Under the pieces are notes generated by a model. The model did not search any database and was not told where the DNA came from. It saw only the letters and a list, made by a program, of their open reading frames with translations. A DNA stretch of 64,000 nucleotides from Aphanomyces cochlioides (Eukaryota; Oomycota; Saprolegniomycetes; Saprolegniales; Verrucalvaceae): NCBI GenBank assembly GCA_019828595.1, contig JAHQRK010000005.1:2108001-2172000 (forward strand), in the 5' to 3' direction. The position numbers were made by a program, and so were the translations under genes. Positions within the stretch are counted from its first letter, which is position 1. The number at the start of each line of letters is the position of its first letter. Of this stretch, positions 29,701-40,623 are shown piece by piece.

Positions 29701-32700
29701 CGAGATGTGCACGTGGCAAGTGGGTCCCAAGTGGAGAAATCTCGCGTCGAGATGCATCTTGTGGCGTGTGTTTGGGAGTATCTCGTGTGTGTTTGTGACC
29801 AAGTTGGTGCTTGGTCCACCACACTAGCATGACACCTTTCAAACGTGCCAGACGTGGCGAGTGGGCGTCTTGATGGGGTCGAGATGTGCACGTGGCAAGT
29901 GGGTCCCAAGTGGAGAAATCTCGCGTCGAGATGCATCTTGTGGCGTGTGTTTGGGAGTATCTTGTGTGTTTGTGACCAAGTTGGTGCTTGGTCCACCACA
30001 CTAGCATGACACCTTTCAAACGTGCCAGACGTGGCGAGTGGGCGTCTTGATGGGGTCGAGATGTGCACGTGGCAAGTGGGTCCCAAGTGGAGAAATCTCG
30101 CGTCGAGATGCATCTTGTGGCGTGTGTTTGGGAGTATCTCGTGTGTGTTTGTGACCAAGTTGGTGCTTGGTCCACCACACTAGCATGACACCTTTCAAAC
30201 GTGCCAGACGTGGCGAGTGGGCGTCTTGATGGGGTCGAGATGTGCACGTGGCAAGTGGGTCCCAAGTGGAGAAATCTCGCGTCGAGATGCATCTTGTGGC
30301 GTGTGTTTGGGAGTATCTCGTGTGTGTTTGTGACCAAGTTGGTGCTTGGTCCACCACACTAGCATGACACCTTTCAAACGTGCCAGACGTGGCGAGTGGG
30401 CGTCTTGATGGGGTCGAGATGTGCACGTGGCAAGTGGGTCCCAAGTGGAGAAATCTCGCGTCGAGATGCATCTTGTGGCGTGTGTTTGGGAGTATCTCGT
30501 GTGTGTTTGTGACCAAGTTGGTGCTTGGTCCACCACACTAGCATGACACCTTTCAAACGTGCCAGACGTGGCGAGTGGGCGTCTTGATGGGGTCGAGATG
30601 TGCACGTGGCAAGTGGGTCCCAAGTGGAGAAATCTCGCGTCGAGATGCATCTTGTGGCGTGTGTTTGGGAGTATCTCGTGTGTGTTTGTGACCAAGTTGG
30701 TGCTTGGTCCACCACACTAGCATGACACCTTTCAAACGTGCCAGACGTGGCGAGTGGGCGTCTTGATGGGGTCGAGATGTGCACGTGGCAAGTGGGTCCC
30801 AAGTGGAGAAATCTCGCGTCGAGATGCATCTTGTGGCGTGTGTTTGGGAGTATCTCGTGTGTGTTTGTGACCAAGTTGGTGCTTGGTCCACCACACTAGC
30901 ATGACACCTTTCAAACGTGCCAGACGTGGCGAGTGGGCGTCTTGATGGGGTCGAGATGTGCACGTGGCAAGTGGGTCCCAAGTGGAGAAATCTCGCGTCG
31001 AGATGCATCTTGTGGCGTGTGTTTGGGAGTATCTCGTGTGTGTTTGTGACCAAGTTGGTGCTTGGTCCACCACACTAGCATGACACCTTTCAAACGTGCC
31101 AGACGTGGCGAGTGGGCGTCTTGATGGGGTCGAGATGTGCACGTGGCAAGTGGGTCCCAAGTGGAGAAATCTCGCGTCGAGATGCATCTTGTGGCGTGTG
31201 TTTGGGAGTATCTCGTGTGTGTTTGTGACCAAGTTGGTGCTTGGTCCACCACACTAGCATGACACCTTTCAAACGTGCCAGACGTGGCGAGTGGGCGTCT
31301 TGATGGGGTCGAGATGTGCACGTGGCAAGTGGGTCCCAAGTGGAGAAATCTCGCGTCGAGATGCATCTTGTGGCGTGTGTTTGGGAGTATCTCGTGTGTG
31401 TTTGTGACCAAGTTGGTGCTTGGTCCACCACACTAGCATGACACCTTTCAAACGTGCCAGACGTGGCGAGTGGGCGTCTTGATGGGGTCGAGATGTGCAC
31501 GTGGCAAGTGGGTCCCAAGTGGAGAAATCTCGCGTCGAGATGCATCTTGTGGCGTGTGTTTGGGAGTATCTCGTGTGTGTTTGTGACCAAGTTGGTGCTT
31601 GGTCCACCACACTAGCATGACACCTTTCAAACGTGCCAGACGTGGCGAGTGGGCGTCTTGATGGGGTCGAGATGTGCACGTGGCAAGTGGGTCCCAAGTG
31701 GAGAAATCTCGCGTCGAGATGCATCTTGTGGCGTGTGTTTGGGAGTATCTCGTGTGTGTTTGTGACCAAGTTGGTGCTTGGTCCACCACACTAGCATGAC
31801 ACCTTTCAAACGTGCCAGACGTGGCGAGTGGGCGTCTTGATGGGGTCGAGATGTGCACGTGGCAAGTGGGTCCCAAGTGGAGAAATCTCGCGTCGAGATG
31901 CATCTTGTGGCGTGTGTTTGGGAGTATCTCGTGTGTGTTTGTGACCAAGTTGGTGCTTGGTCCACCACACTAGCATGACACCTTTCAAACGTGCCAGACG
32001 TGGCGAGTGGGCGTCTTGATGGGGTCGAGATGTGCACGTGGCAAGTGGGTCCCAAGTGGAGAAATCTCGCGTCGAGATGCATCTTGTGGCGTGTGTTTGG
32101 GAGTATCTCGTGTGTGTTTGTGACCAAGTTGGTGCTTGGTCCACCACACTAGCATGACACCTTTCAAACGTGCCAGACGTGGCGAGTGGGCGTCTTGATG
32201 GGGTCGAGATGTGCACGTGGCAAGTGGGTCCCAAGTGGAGAAATCTCGCGTCGAGATGCATCTTGTGGCGTGTGTTTGGGAGTATCTCGTGTGTGTTTGT
32301 GACCAAGTTGGTGCTTGGTCCACCACACTAGCATGACACCTTTCAAACGTGCCAGACGTGGCGAGTGGGCGTCTTGATGGGGTCGAGATGTGCACGTGGC
32401 AAGTGGGTCCCAAGTGGAGAAATCTCGCGTCGAGATGCATCTTGTGGCGTGTGTTTGGGAGTATCTCGTGTGTGTTTGTGACCAAGTTGGTGCTTGGTCC
32501 ACCACACTAGCATGACACCTTTCAAACGTGCCAGACGTGGCGAGTGGGCGTCTTGATGGGGTCGAGATGTGCACGTGGCAAGTGGGTCCCAAGTGGAGAA
32601 ATCTCGCGTCGAGATGCATCTTGTGGCGTGTGTTTGGGAGTATCTCGTGTGTGTTTGTGACCAAGTTGGTGCTTGGTCCACCACACTAGCATGACACCTT

Positions 32701-33675
32701 TCAAACGTGCCAGACGTGGCGAGTGGGCGTCTTGATGGGGTCGAGATGTGCACGTGGCAAGTGGGTCCCAAGTGGAGAAATCTCGCGTCGAGATGCATCT
32801 TGTGGCGTGTGTTTGGGAGTATCTCGTGTGTGTTTGTGACCAAGTTGGTGCTTGGTCCACCACACTAGCATGACACCTTTCAAACGTGCCAGACGTGGCG
32901 AGTGGGCGTCTTGATGGGGTCGAGATGTGCACGTGGCAAGTGGGTCCCAAGTGGAGAAATCTCGCGTCGAGATGCATCTTGTGGCGTGTGTTTGGGAGTA
33001 TCTCGTGTGTGTTTGTGACCAAGTTGGTGCTTGGTCCACCACACTAGCATGACACCTTTCAAACGTGCCAGACGTGGCGAGTGGGCGTCTTGATGGGGTC
33101 GAGATGTGCACGTGGCAAGTGGGTCCCAAGTGGAGAAATCTCGCGTCGAGATGCATCTTGTGGCGTGTGTTTGGGAGTATCTCGTGTGTGTTTGTGACCA
33201 AGTTGGTGCTTGGTCCACCACACTAGCATGACACCTTTCAAACGTGCCAGACGTGGCGAGTGGGCGTCTTGATGGGGTCGAGATGTGCACGTGGCAAGTG
33301 GGTCCCAAGTGGAGAAATCTCGCGTCGAGATGCATCTTGTGGCGTGTGTTTGGGAGTATCTCGTGTGTGTTTGTGACCAAGTTGGTGCTTGGTCCACCAC
33401 ACTAGCATGACACCTTTCAAACGTGCCAGACGTGGCGAGTGGGCGTCTTGATGGGGTCGAGATGTGCACGTGGCAAGTGGGTCCCAAGTGGAGAAATCTC
33501 GCGTCGAGATGCATCTTGTGGCGTGTGTTTGGGAGTATCTCGTGTGTGTTTGTGACCAAGTTGGTGCTTGGTCCACCACACTAGCATGACACCTTTCAAA
33601 CGTGCCAGACGTGGCGAGTGGGCGTCTTGATGGGGTCGAGATGTGCACGTGGCAAGTGGGTCCCAAGTGGAGAAA
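23737..33675 (+). repeat. 179-bp satellite array, right block (55 full units plus a 91-bp partial)
   Basis: Unit ends (ACTAG) occur every 179 bp from 23741 to 29827, then at 30004 (one 177-bp unit with a 2-bp deletion in the GTGTGT run), then every 179 bp to 33584. The last partial unit stops at 33675 with GAGAAA. Only one clear substitution variant is visible (GGTTCACC, unit ending 24994). Apart from these, units look identical, a sign of recent amplification or homogenisation. The many 166-aa minus-strand ORFs are not genes. Confidence 0.95.
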
Positions 33676-34381
33676 CTCCAACCGGACCACATTCTCTCTC
33701 GATATGGAGAGTTTATTTTCAAGACCCTTCTCCGCGCCAACGCCATGCAATATCTGTTTCAGTACCAAGACCCCAAGCCGACGTGTGTCTTCTGTCGTGT
33801 CAATGAGACGTACGAGCATTTTCTGTTCTCTTGTGGATATGGTCAATCTGTTTGGTATTTCTTCAAGACAATCCAGCGACTGCTCGAGTGTTCCTTTCCG
33901 TCAACGTGTCTGGAAATGTTCTACGAGACGCCCAAGCTGTCCGATGGATACTACATCCGTGGCTATCTGAAGATCTGGCCGATTGTCCGAGCCTGCGTGT
34001 ATTATCAAATATGGCTCCAACGTGCCGATCGCACCTTTCGACCCGACCTCACAGCGAAGAGTCCGATGGAAGTTGCCATTCATGCTGCCTCTTTGATCAA
34101 GCTACATCTACAACAGCTCCTGGTTGATCTCCCTCTCAAGAAGGGATACACCAAGGTATTCAATGTGCTCAAGCATCTATCTTCGGACCCCTGGTTACGT
34201 CAACACATCACTCCTAACAGCGTCGTTTCATGAGTGAGCTGACGGCTCACTCACTTCATCTCCTGTTCAATGACCACTTTGCCATATTCTGTTTTCCAAG
34301 TTCTATTTATACAGTACGAGGCAAATTAGTAAGTCATTAGGGCCTTTGCTCAAAATAAGGTTAATACAACTCATTTAACCG
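33676..34381 (+). pseudogene. LINE ORF2 C-terminal fragment right of the satellite
   Basis: The sequence resumes the LINE tail at LQPDHILSRYGEF (the satellite joins directly in front). It includes the zinc motif (CVFCRVNETYEHFLFSC, about 33763) and ends at a TGA at 34231-34233. The 3' untranslated tail continues to 34381. It is about 98-99% like the tandem units at the left edge but carries its own substitutions (Pro to Leu near 33934; Ile to Thr near 34210). The endpoint at 34381 defines the 3' terminus of the LINE. Confidence 0.8.
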
Positions 34382-34845
34382 AGACTATGGTCTATGTATA
34401 TGATGCTCATCAGTAAGTCGTCATTACGCAATTGGCATGGCCAGAGGAAAACCTCCCGATAAAATATGATATTGTCTCAACAATGCACTCCACATCCTCT
34501 TTTTGAGTGAAAAATTTCTGCAAAAACACAACTTTTGTGCTTATACGACGATCTTTTGTTACGTCATGTCTCCAAATATGTTCGTCTCGGGTGAAACGCC
34601 AAAAATCGCATATGAGCTCGTTGGTTGGACGAGAAATCCCATGAAACTTCAGTCGTCATAAAATAATTAACATGAATATGGACCTCCAGACCAACAAATC
34701 GTCGCTTCAACAAGAAATCTTCTGTCAAAACACAACTTTTGTCATAACTACTACAAAATTTCGTTAAATAACCTCACGAACAAACAAACTTGACAACGAA
34801 TAAGACTTATACTCCATCCTAAACCAATATAAACACATATTACGA
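34382..34845. other. AT-rich stretch without a recognised gene
   Basis: No ORF of note, RNA gene or known repeat. ACAAAACACAACTTTTG-type words occur twice (near 34520 and 34725), suggesting an old degenerate repeat. Confidence 0.4.
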
Positions 34846-35098
34846 CCACCCAAAAGAGTCAGTGCACGACAGAAACATCTCACCCGAAAAATGACACATT
34901 CCGATGTTGGTTAGAAATTTCGAAGTGACAGTTCGGACCCATCGAAAGAGTCAGTGCACGACAGAAACATCTCACCCGAAAAATGACACATTCCGATGTT
35001 GGTTAGAAATTTCGAAGTGACAGTTCGGACCCATCGAAAGAGCCAGTGCACGACAGAAACATCTCACCCGAAAAATGACACATTCCGATGTTGATTAG
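34846..35098 (+). repeat. 92-bp tandem repeat, about 2.7 copies
   Basis: The word AGTGCACGACAGAAACATCT starts at 34861, 34953 and 35045, giving a period of 92 bp. The units are near-identical and the last is cut after CGATGTTGATTAGAA. Non-coding. Confidence 0.85.
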
Positions 35099-35418
35099 AA
35101 TTATCCTTGTGCTCTTTATGAAATTTTCACTTCATCGCTCACTATGGTCGGCGATTTCACGATATTACGGAGTTGGGGACCAATTAAAGCTCTTGGGATG
35201 CAAGACGCTATGAAAACCCGGACTCTGGTCAGGATTTGATTAATAATGATGAACTTTTCGACAATCTACATACAATTTCGAATAGCTGCCGGGTATATCT
35301 ATGCTAAATTTGAGGATAGATATTTGGTGATGAAGTTGTATTTCCCTCCAATAAAAAGCGCAAGACAACCACCTAGTATCTCTCTCAAATACAAATAGCC
35401 CAAATAAGTATGATAATA
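35099..35418. other. Unique stretch without a recognised gene
   Basis: Only short ORFs on the minus strand, partly fused to the neighbouring satellite fragment, with no domain. Confidence 0.4.
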
Positions 35419-35702
35419 TGCATCTCGACGCGAGATTTCTCCACTTGGGACCCACTTGCCACGTGCACGCCCACTCGCCACGTCTGGCACGTTTGAAAGG
35501 TGTCATGCTAGTGTGGTGGACCAAGCACCAACTTGGTCACAAACACACACGAGATACTCCCAAACACACGCCACAAGATGCATCTCGACGCGAGATGTCT
35601 CCACTTGGGACCCACTTGCCACGTGCACATCTCGACCCCATCAAGACGCCCACTCGCCACGTCTGGCACGTTTGAAAGGTGTCATGCTAGTGTGGTGGAC
35701 CA
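35419..35702 (-). repeat. Isolated inverted fragment of the 179-bp satellite (~1.6 units)
   Basis: The sequence is the reverse complement of the satellite. The first part, from ATGCATCTCGACGCGAGAT, lacks about 25 bp (CATCTCGACCCCATCAAGA region) compared with the second part, which has it. The fragment is flanked by unrelated DNA, 1.7 kb from the end of the main array and in opposite orientation. Confidence 0.9.
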
Positions 35703-36398
35703 TGAACGATATTGTTTTTGATCTGGAGTGGATGGAATTTTCTGTTGTATGGTTGACGTTTGTATTTGTTTAGTTCGTATTATTATGTGTCCTTTTCGAG
35801 TCCGAAGTAATCGTAGTATTATTTTCTGATGATGGTAAAGGTGTCATTAATCTGGTAGATGTATACAAAAACTGTTCAAATGAAAGAGCTCTTTCTATTT
35901 TCTATTTTGCTGGCTTTCTCGACTCCACAGGACCTGTAGCCATAGAGAATTGAGCCTTTAAAACTTTGCACAGTCATGGAAATTCACCAAAATATAGCCA
36001 CTCATTCGTTTCTTATCTTCCAGATAACGTAGAACTCATGCTGGGTGCTGTGAATTCCACTGTATCAAATCAGTATGTTGTTTTGCGGGTAGATGGTTGG
36101 AGTTGAATTGTGTTGTTTGCCCAGCGTTAGTCCAACATAGTCGTTTTCATCGCCACTAGAGGCGAGTTTTATGCTAGACATTGACTGAAGCACACTGTGG
36201 AAGATGAGAATGGAGTTTGCTTTAGTAGGAACTAATTTGAATTTGAGCCAGCATTTGAGCTTTTGGATTTGAACCTCAAATAAATATAATGAAGAATTTC
36301 GAGGTCATTTGACCTTCAGTTTGATTTACGAATCGTTTTACGGATATTCAAGCGAATACTCTCTACCAGTAATCGTGATTTTTAGATACAGGTACAGT
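35703..36398. other. AT-rich stretch without a recognised gene
   Basis: Short plus-strand open segments (around 35830-35955) have no recognisable domain and are interrupted by stops. Probably decayed repeat DNA. Confidence 0.4.
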
Positions 36399-36400
36399 TA

Positions 36401-36942
36401 GCTCTGGCTTAACTCCGCTGTGCCTGCACAGGGTTGGAATGTTTAGTGCAAAGATAAGAGACGAAAAATTATTTTAAAATTAGAATAATTAGAATATTAA
36501 TATAAAATCTCTACCAAATTCAGAAGAAATTATACCCAATCAAAGAGCTTTTAAACATCTTTTAAATCCAATTAGACCTCGATAAGTCTTGTTCAATTGG
36601 TTGATTATAGTGGAATTCAACCAGTCTCTTTGGATGATGCAGCATTCCGCACTAAGTGGTGTTAACTGCAACCACTCTGCCACAGAAGACGATGGACTCA
36701 GTGGCGACGATAGAATAAAACCTTGGTTGAAGCTCATGGTCTTAAATTAAACGACACCAAGTGCTTCGTTCATTGTGATGACGTGGACTCTGAGGAAATC
36801 ACCACCTCTGTTATAGCAGAAATGAGAATAATTTTATAAAATAGTCCAATTTACTTTTTATTATTTTTGCAATCTCAGCGCGGCTATCGTGTACTAAATC
36901 ATTTGAAATGCGGAGATAGTGGCTGCGGAGTTAAGCCAGAGC
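36401..36942. mobile_element. TA-flanked MITE-like element with 20-bp inverted ends
   Basis: GCTCTGGCTTAACTCCGC at 36401-36418 is repeated inversely at 36925-36942 and TA flanks both sides (36399-36400, 36943-36944). The 540-bp interior contains stop-ridden coding-like scraps but no recognisable transposase. It fits a degenerate or non-autonomous Tc1/mariner/pogo-type element. Confidence 0.7.
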
Positions 36943-36944
36943 TA

Positions 36945-37250
36945 AATATATATTCTGAGAGTGAATGTTCGCAGTCTCCACTGCGTAAGGTTGAAGATTT
37001 TGGATGGGGTTTGCCAGGGTGCTGTCCATATCTCTGCCCCCTTTAATGTATCGATAGTATTTAAAAGCATGCATTGATCGGGGTGGCTTGTCGGCGCTGT
37101 TTCCTTGACAGAAAAATGCAACCTAGACTGAAGTAAAGACGGACACCAAGGCGAATCCAGCCCAAGACTTTCTACCAATTAGAAATTAGAGAATCTACAA
37201 AGACACGTCAGGCAGGAAAGGCGAACTGGCTAGCTGATAGGTGCAGACAA
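36945..37250. other. Region without a recognised gene
   Basis: A 78-aa minus-strand ORF (37178-36942) has no recognisable domain. Could be retroelement debris. Confidence 0.35.
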
Positions 37251-37703
37251 AGATGTTGCTGAGACTTTTGGATTAACCAAGTGCTTGTTAAGTTGGTGTT
37301 CGCTAGAGACGAAAGGTCTATCGTCTCCTTGTGTATACTCAGGGGTATACACGAGCTCGCAAGTGCCATGTGTGTTTGGAAAGCCTCAGAAACGAGTCTT
37401 TCGGTTGTGTAGGTAAGCGAAATTAAGTTTTGTTAAGGTACGCAAAGAACATGTCTTCCAGCCATGAAGACAAACAATTGCTGTAGTCTAGGGAAATGCA
37501 GCGAAACACGTAATTACCCTCATCATACTTGAAGTGTTCTAGTACAGTTCTCGGGCGATAGAACAACACACTGACCTTTTGGTTGATATTGCCGACAACC
37601 TTTGTTTGTGGATTGCGTGCGTTGACTAGGGGCTCACTAAATCCATACTTTCAGGAAGTTATCTGCGGTTATTTAGATGTTCATTGACACACTTTTTGTC
37701 AAT

Positions 37704-37724
37704 TGGTGTCACGAACCGGGACGA
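37704..37724 (+). promoter_or_regulatory. Retrotransposon primer binding site
   Basis: TGGTGTCACGAACCGGGACG is complementary to the 3' end of a tRNA: its inverse reads CCCGGTTCGTGACACCA, a T-arm followed by acceptor and CCA. The position just before the gag ATG (37731) fits an LTR retrotransposon leader. Confidence 0.65.
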
Positions 37725-37730
37725 GAAACT

Positions 37731-38520
37731 ATGAGTACGTCCCCACAACAAAGTTTGGCTGGTTCAGCCGTTACAAATCCGAATAATGATGGGAACGATC
37801 CAAACTCTCATGTGAATGATCCAAATGCAGGAAACCAACATGGACTTCAACCTCAAATCGCTAGCTCAGGGCAAGTGAATGAAATTGCTGCCTTGCAAAA
37901 TTATATTGCATCAATGTTAACCCAGCAAAATGACATTATTGAGCGTCAAGTTCATGCCAGGGCAGCAATAGCGCAAAGACTCGCTGACCGATCCCTAACT
38001 GAAACGTACGAAAACGGCAACGATGAGACGTTGTCGGTCCGAACAGACGAAGAACATAGAGCCTCGCATATTGTTCAAATTCCTACAATTCCAACATTTA
38101 CTGGTGCCAAAGGACGTGAGGGGGCCTCAAGTTGGATACGGAATTTTGAAAATACTGCCACCTCATGCAAATGATCTAATGATGAAACAATTCATAGTTT
38201 AAATGTATATTTCTCCCGATGTTTTGGAATGGTTCAAAGATTTATCAAGCAATGTGAGCGCTCGGTGGAGGACATGGGGGGGCAGCATTTAGAAAAGAAT
38301 GTGTTTATTCAAACAAGTCACCAACTGCTCTTTATTATGGAATGAAACAAAAACCTGGTGAAGCTTTGAGGACGTATTTTTTAAGATTTAACAAAGCTGC
38401 CCGTCGTGCAAAAATTAAGATGGATGACTCCATTGCTATTCGCGAGCATATATTGCAATTCGCTTATTCACTACAGGACAAATGAATTACCGAAAATAGA
38501 GTTCTTGCTCGATTTGTCTC
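37731..38520 (+). pseudogene. Retrotransposon gag remnant
   Basis: The first ORF (ATG 37731 to the stop at 38172-38174) is polar, with Asn/Gln-rich residues at the N-terminus, and ends in a gag-like segment (PTFTGAKGREGASSWIRNFENTA). After a stop and frame changes, the canonical gag helix KPGEALRTYFLRFNKAARRAKI is readable near 38350-38420. The gene is dead. Confidence 0.65.
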
Positions 38521-38628
38521 GTTGGATGCATTAAATCGATATATCAGCAATTAAAGAGCTAGACGAGCAAAACCGAAATCAAAAGCCATCTCAACTTATA
38601 CCGCCATCACCGGAAAAGGCTATGTTTA

Positions 38629-39260
38629 ATGAGAAAGAACTTTCCGATCAAAAGAGACATTTATGCATTGGGAAAGAGAGGAATGGAATCTAATTATGGA
38701 TATTGCCGCGACTGTGACAAGAAGCATTTTATGATAGATGGGCGATGCCGTGTGAATCAAATTTCTACCATTTGCAACCGTAATGGGCACGCAGATATTA
38801 CTTGCTTTGAAGGTTGCAATTTGTGCAGAACAGAAAGAGTCCCTCCTCATCCAAAATGAACCATTTGCCCCCGATAAGTAAAATTTGTTGTGTTGCGGTC
38901 GTATCTCGATTTATCACGTGATCCCAATGTAGAGGGATTTATGGATTGCTTAAATTTCTAGGTCCAGGGATTTCAAATGAGCCCCGTTGCGTCGGACATG
39001 AAAAGAAGAAAGTAGTGGAAGAGGAATGTTGTGGAAAACGAATGGAAACTGTTGAAAATAATTGCAAGAAACAGGAATCGTGCTTGAATCCTACGAAGGT
39101 GAAAGAGCACAAAATTGATAGTCTGTTCGACACCAATCAAATGATGAAAGGGGTCGCTCAGACAAAACCGTTTGTGATGTGGGATATCTCAAACAATACT
39201 GCGTCTGTTATTTCTAAAGCTGACATGGATAAGCAACGATATCAAATGCTTACGATTTAA
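38629..39260 (+). pseudogene. Retrotransposon Cys-rich and linker segments
   Basis: An ORF at 38629-38859 holds repeated Cys/His residues (YCRDCDKKHFM...CNRNGHADITCFEGCNLC) that look like a degenerate zinc knuckle region. The following ORF at 38946-39260 is charged and has no clear domain. Both lie between gag and protease, the expected place for such sequences. Confidence 0.5.
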
Positions 39261-39274
39261 TTGACAGGGAGAGA

Positions 39275-39930
39275 TTGGGATTTTGGTGGACAAGTGATAT
39301 TGATTATTCACCGGATTGCCAGGCATTTGTGCAGGTAGACATCATGAACAAACCCGCCATTGTACTAGCTGACTCTGGGGCCAATACAAATGTTATACAT
39401 GAGCGCTTAGCTACTAAACTAAATCTTCCAATTATCAGATTGACAATTCCGAAATTAGAGGCTTCAGAAAAGGCCCAGCAGCCTTCATGGGGATTACATC
39501 AATAAAATTATCGATGGGTGCTGGATTGGTTTACCGATTTGTTTTGTCAGTGCGCAATTTTGGAGATGTGCATTTCGACATTATTGTAGGAATGGATTTC
39601 CTCAGTAAAGTTGGCATTATAACTGACACGTCACGACGTGAATTGGGGCTGCCAGATAATGAGTGGATCCCTTTGACTAGACAACCTATCATTTATTGTC
39701 GGGATCGTGCAGTGCTAGTACAAAAGGATAGTATCTTCAACCTGGTGAAAAAGTGAGAGTGAATATTCCCTTGAACGCAAAAATCAGGAATTATGAAGAA
39801 TATTGGGTACACAGGGGAATTAATTGGATAGCTACTGTTCAGCTAGACAAACAAGGGAAACCTGAGAAGTATATTCTTACAAATATTGGAAAGACGTTGG
39901 TTGCCCTATCTGAGAATTGTCGTCTGAGTT
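39275..39930 (+). pseudogene. Retroviral-type aspartic protease remnant
   Basis: The active-site motif AIVLADSGANTNVIHE (about 39358) is followed, after a frameshift near 39490, by the second conserved block FDIIVGMDFLSKVG (about 39573). Another ORF (39753 on) continues without recognisable RT motifs and is cut near 39930. The protease would process gag-pol; this copy cannot produce it. Confidence 0.7.
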
Positions 39931-40084
39931 TTAGCGGTTGTACGGGGAGCTGGGGGGGGGGGGGGGGTTGTGCCTCCTTCTGCGACAAGAGGGAAGGAGA
40001 CGGGGAATTGTTGTTATCGTGAGGGGGTTGTTTTGGCGAGCCGTCTTGGCCGCTAGTGCCGAAAACACCCGATGAGCCAGGCAT
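39839..40084 (-). other. Possible start of a second retroelement gag on the minus strand
   Basis: From an ATG at 40084 the minus strand reads a Ser/Pro/Gln-rich, low-complexity N-terminus (MPGSSGVFGTSGQDGSP), running into the poly-G/poly-C tract at 39952-39967 and the broken retrotransposon beyond. Such a composition is common at gag N-termini, but there is no diagnostic domain. Confidence 0.25.
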
Positions 40085-40490
40085 TGTAGAAAGTGAAAAA
40101 GGGATACGTGGACCGGTTGCCCGCGGTCTGACCACAGCGTCGCTTGGTCTGGTGAGGGCGATTCAGGAAGGGTGCTGAGTTGATTGAAACGACTCAGCGG
40201 GCTCTGGTTTTCGCAGACCAGAAACTCGCACACTCTCTTGGCTTAAGTTGACTCGCTCGCTCAAAGATATGCCCTCACGGAGAGGTTTGGGCCATTCACA
40301 GTGAAAACGGAAGTATTATCGTCTTTATCTCTCTGTCAAAGCTACAATCACACACAAAAAGCACTTCGTTTCGAGCAACTGACTGCGGCAAAAAAATGTC
40401 GTCGGCACTTTCTCTTGGACTCACACTAATTGCACACGGTCTTCGACAATGCACAGCGCGTATCCGGAAGCAACGGCTTTATCCGGCTTA
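40085..40490. other. Region between retroelement debris and the LINE tandem, no recognised gene
   Basis: No convincing ORF. On the minus strand the segment could be an LTR and leader of the possible gag at 40084, but a partner LTR is missing. Confidence 0.3.
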
Positions 40491-40562
40491 GAGCGTGCAG
40501 GTATCGAACCCTGTACCACCGTAGTGATAATCAGACGACTCACCGAGTGAGCTATCCCCCCC
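40491..40562 (-). other. Degenerate tRNA-like sequence at the 5' end of the first LINE
   Basis: Read on the minus strand it begins with a G run and ATAGCTCA (A-box) followed by CGGTGAGTCG, and later has GGGTTCGATACC (B-box) before CACGCTC, close to tRNA length and order. The D-arm can fold, but the acceptor 5' side is replaced by the G run and the anticodon and T stems pair poorly. It is a tRNA pseudogene or tRNA-derived repeat head, not a working tRNA. The A-box part also forms the 5' end of the LINE. Confidence 0.45.
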
Positions 40563-40623
40563 CACTTTTACTTTTGCCGTCAACCACTCAAGTCAACTGC
40601 CAAAGTAAGGTACCCCGCGCACC

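Larger units (their letters stand above)
37251..39930 (+). mobile_element. Decayed LTR retrotransposon (gag and protease region, Gypsy-like)
   Basis: A primer binding site at 37704-37724 is followed by gag, Cys/His and aspartic-protease sequences in several broken frames. No RT, integrase or 3' LTR is seen before the sequence changes character near 39930. A 5' LTR probably lies directly upstream of the primer site, ending near TTTTGTCAA at 37694-37702; its start cannot be fixed because the 3' copy is absent. Gypsy assignment rests on the gag pattern and protease position and is tentative. Confidence 0.65.

Noticed and set aside
23753..33559. Dozens of overlapping 166-aa minus-strand ORFs in the satellite
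   Set aside because: They are the same 179-bp unit read in rotating frames. The unit length is not a multiple of 3, no frame is conserved over another, and the sequence shows no protein-like selection.
36942..37178. 78-aa minus-strand ORF as a possible host gene
   Set aside because: No domain and no homology I can recognise; it starts at the edge of a MITE-like element and lies in repeat debris.
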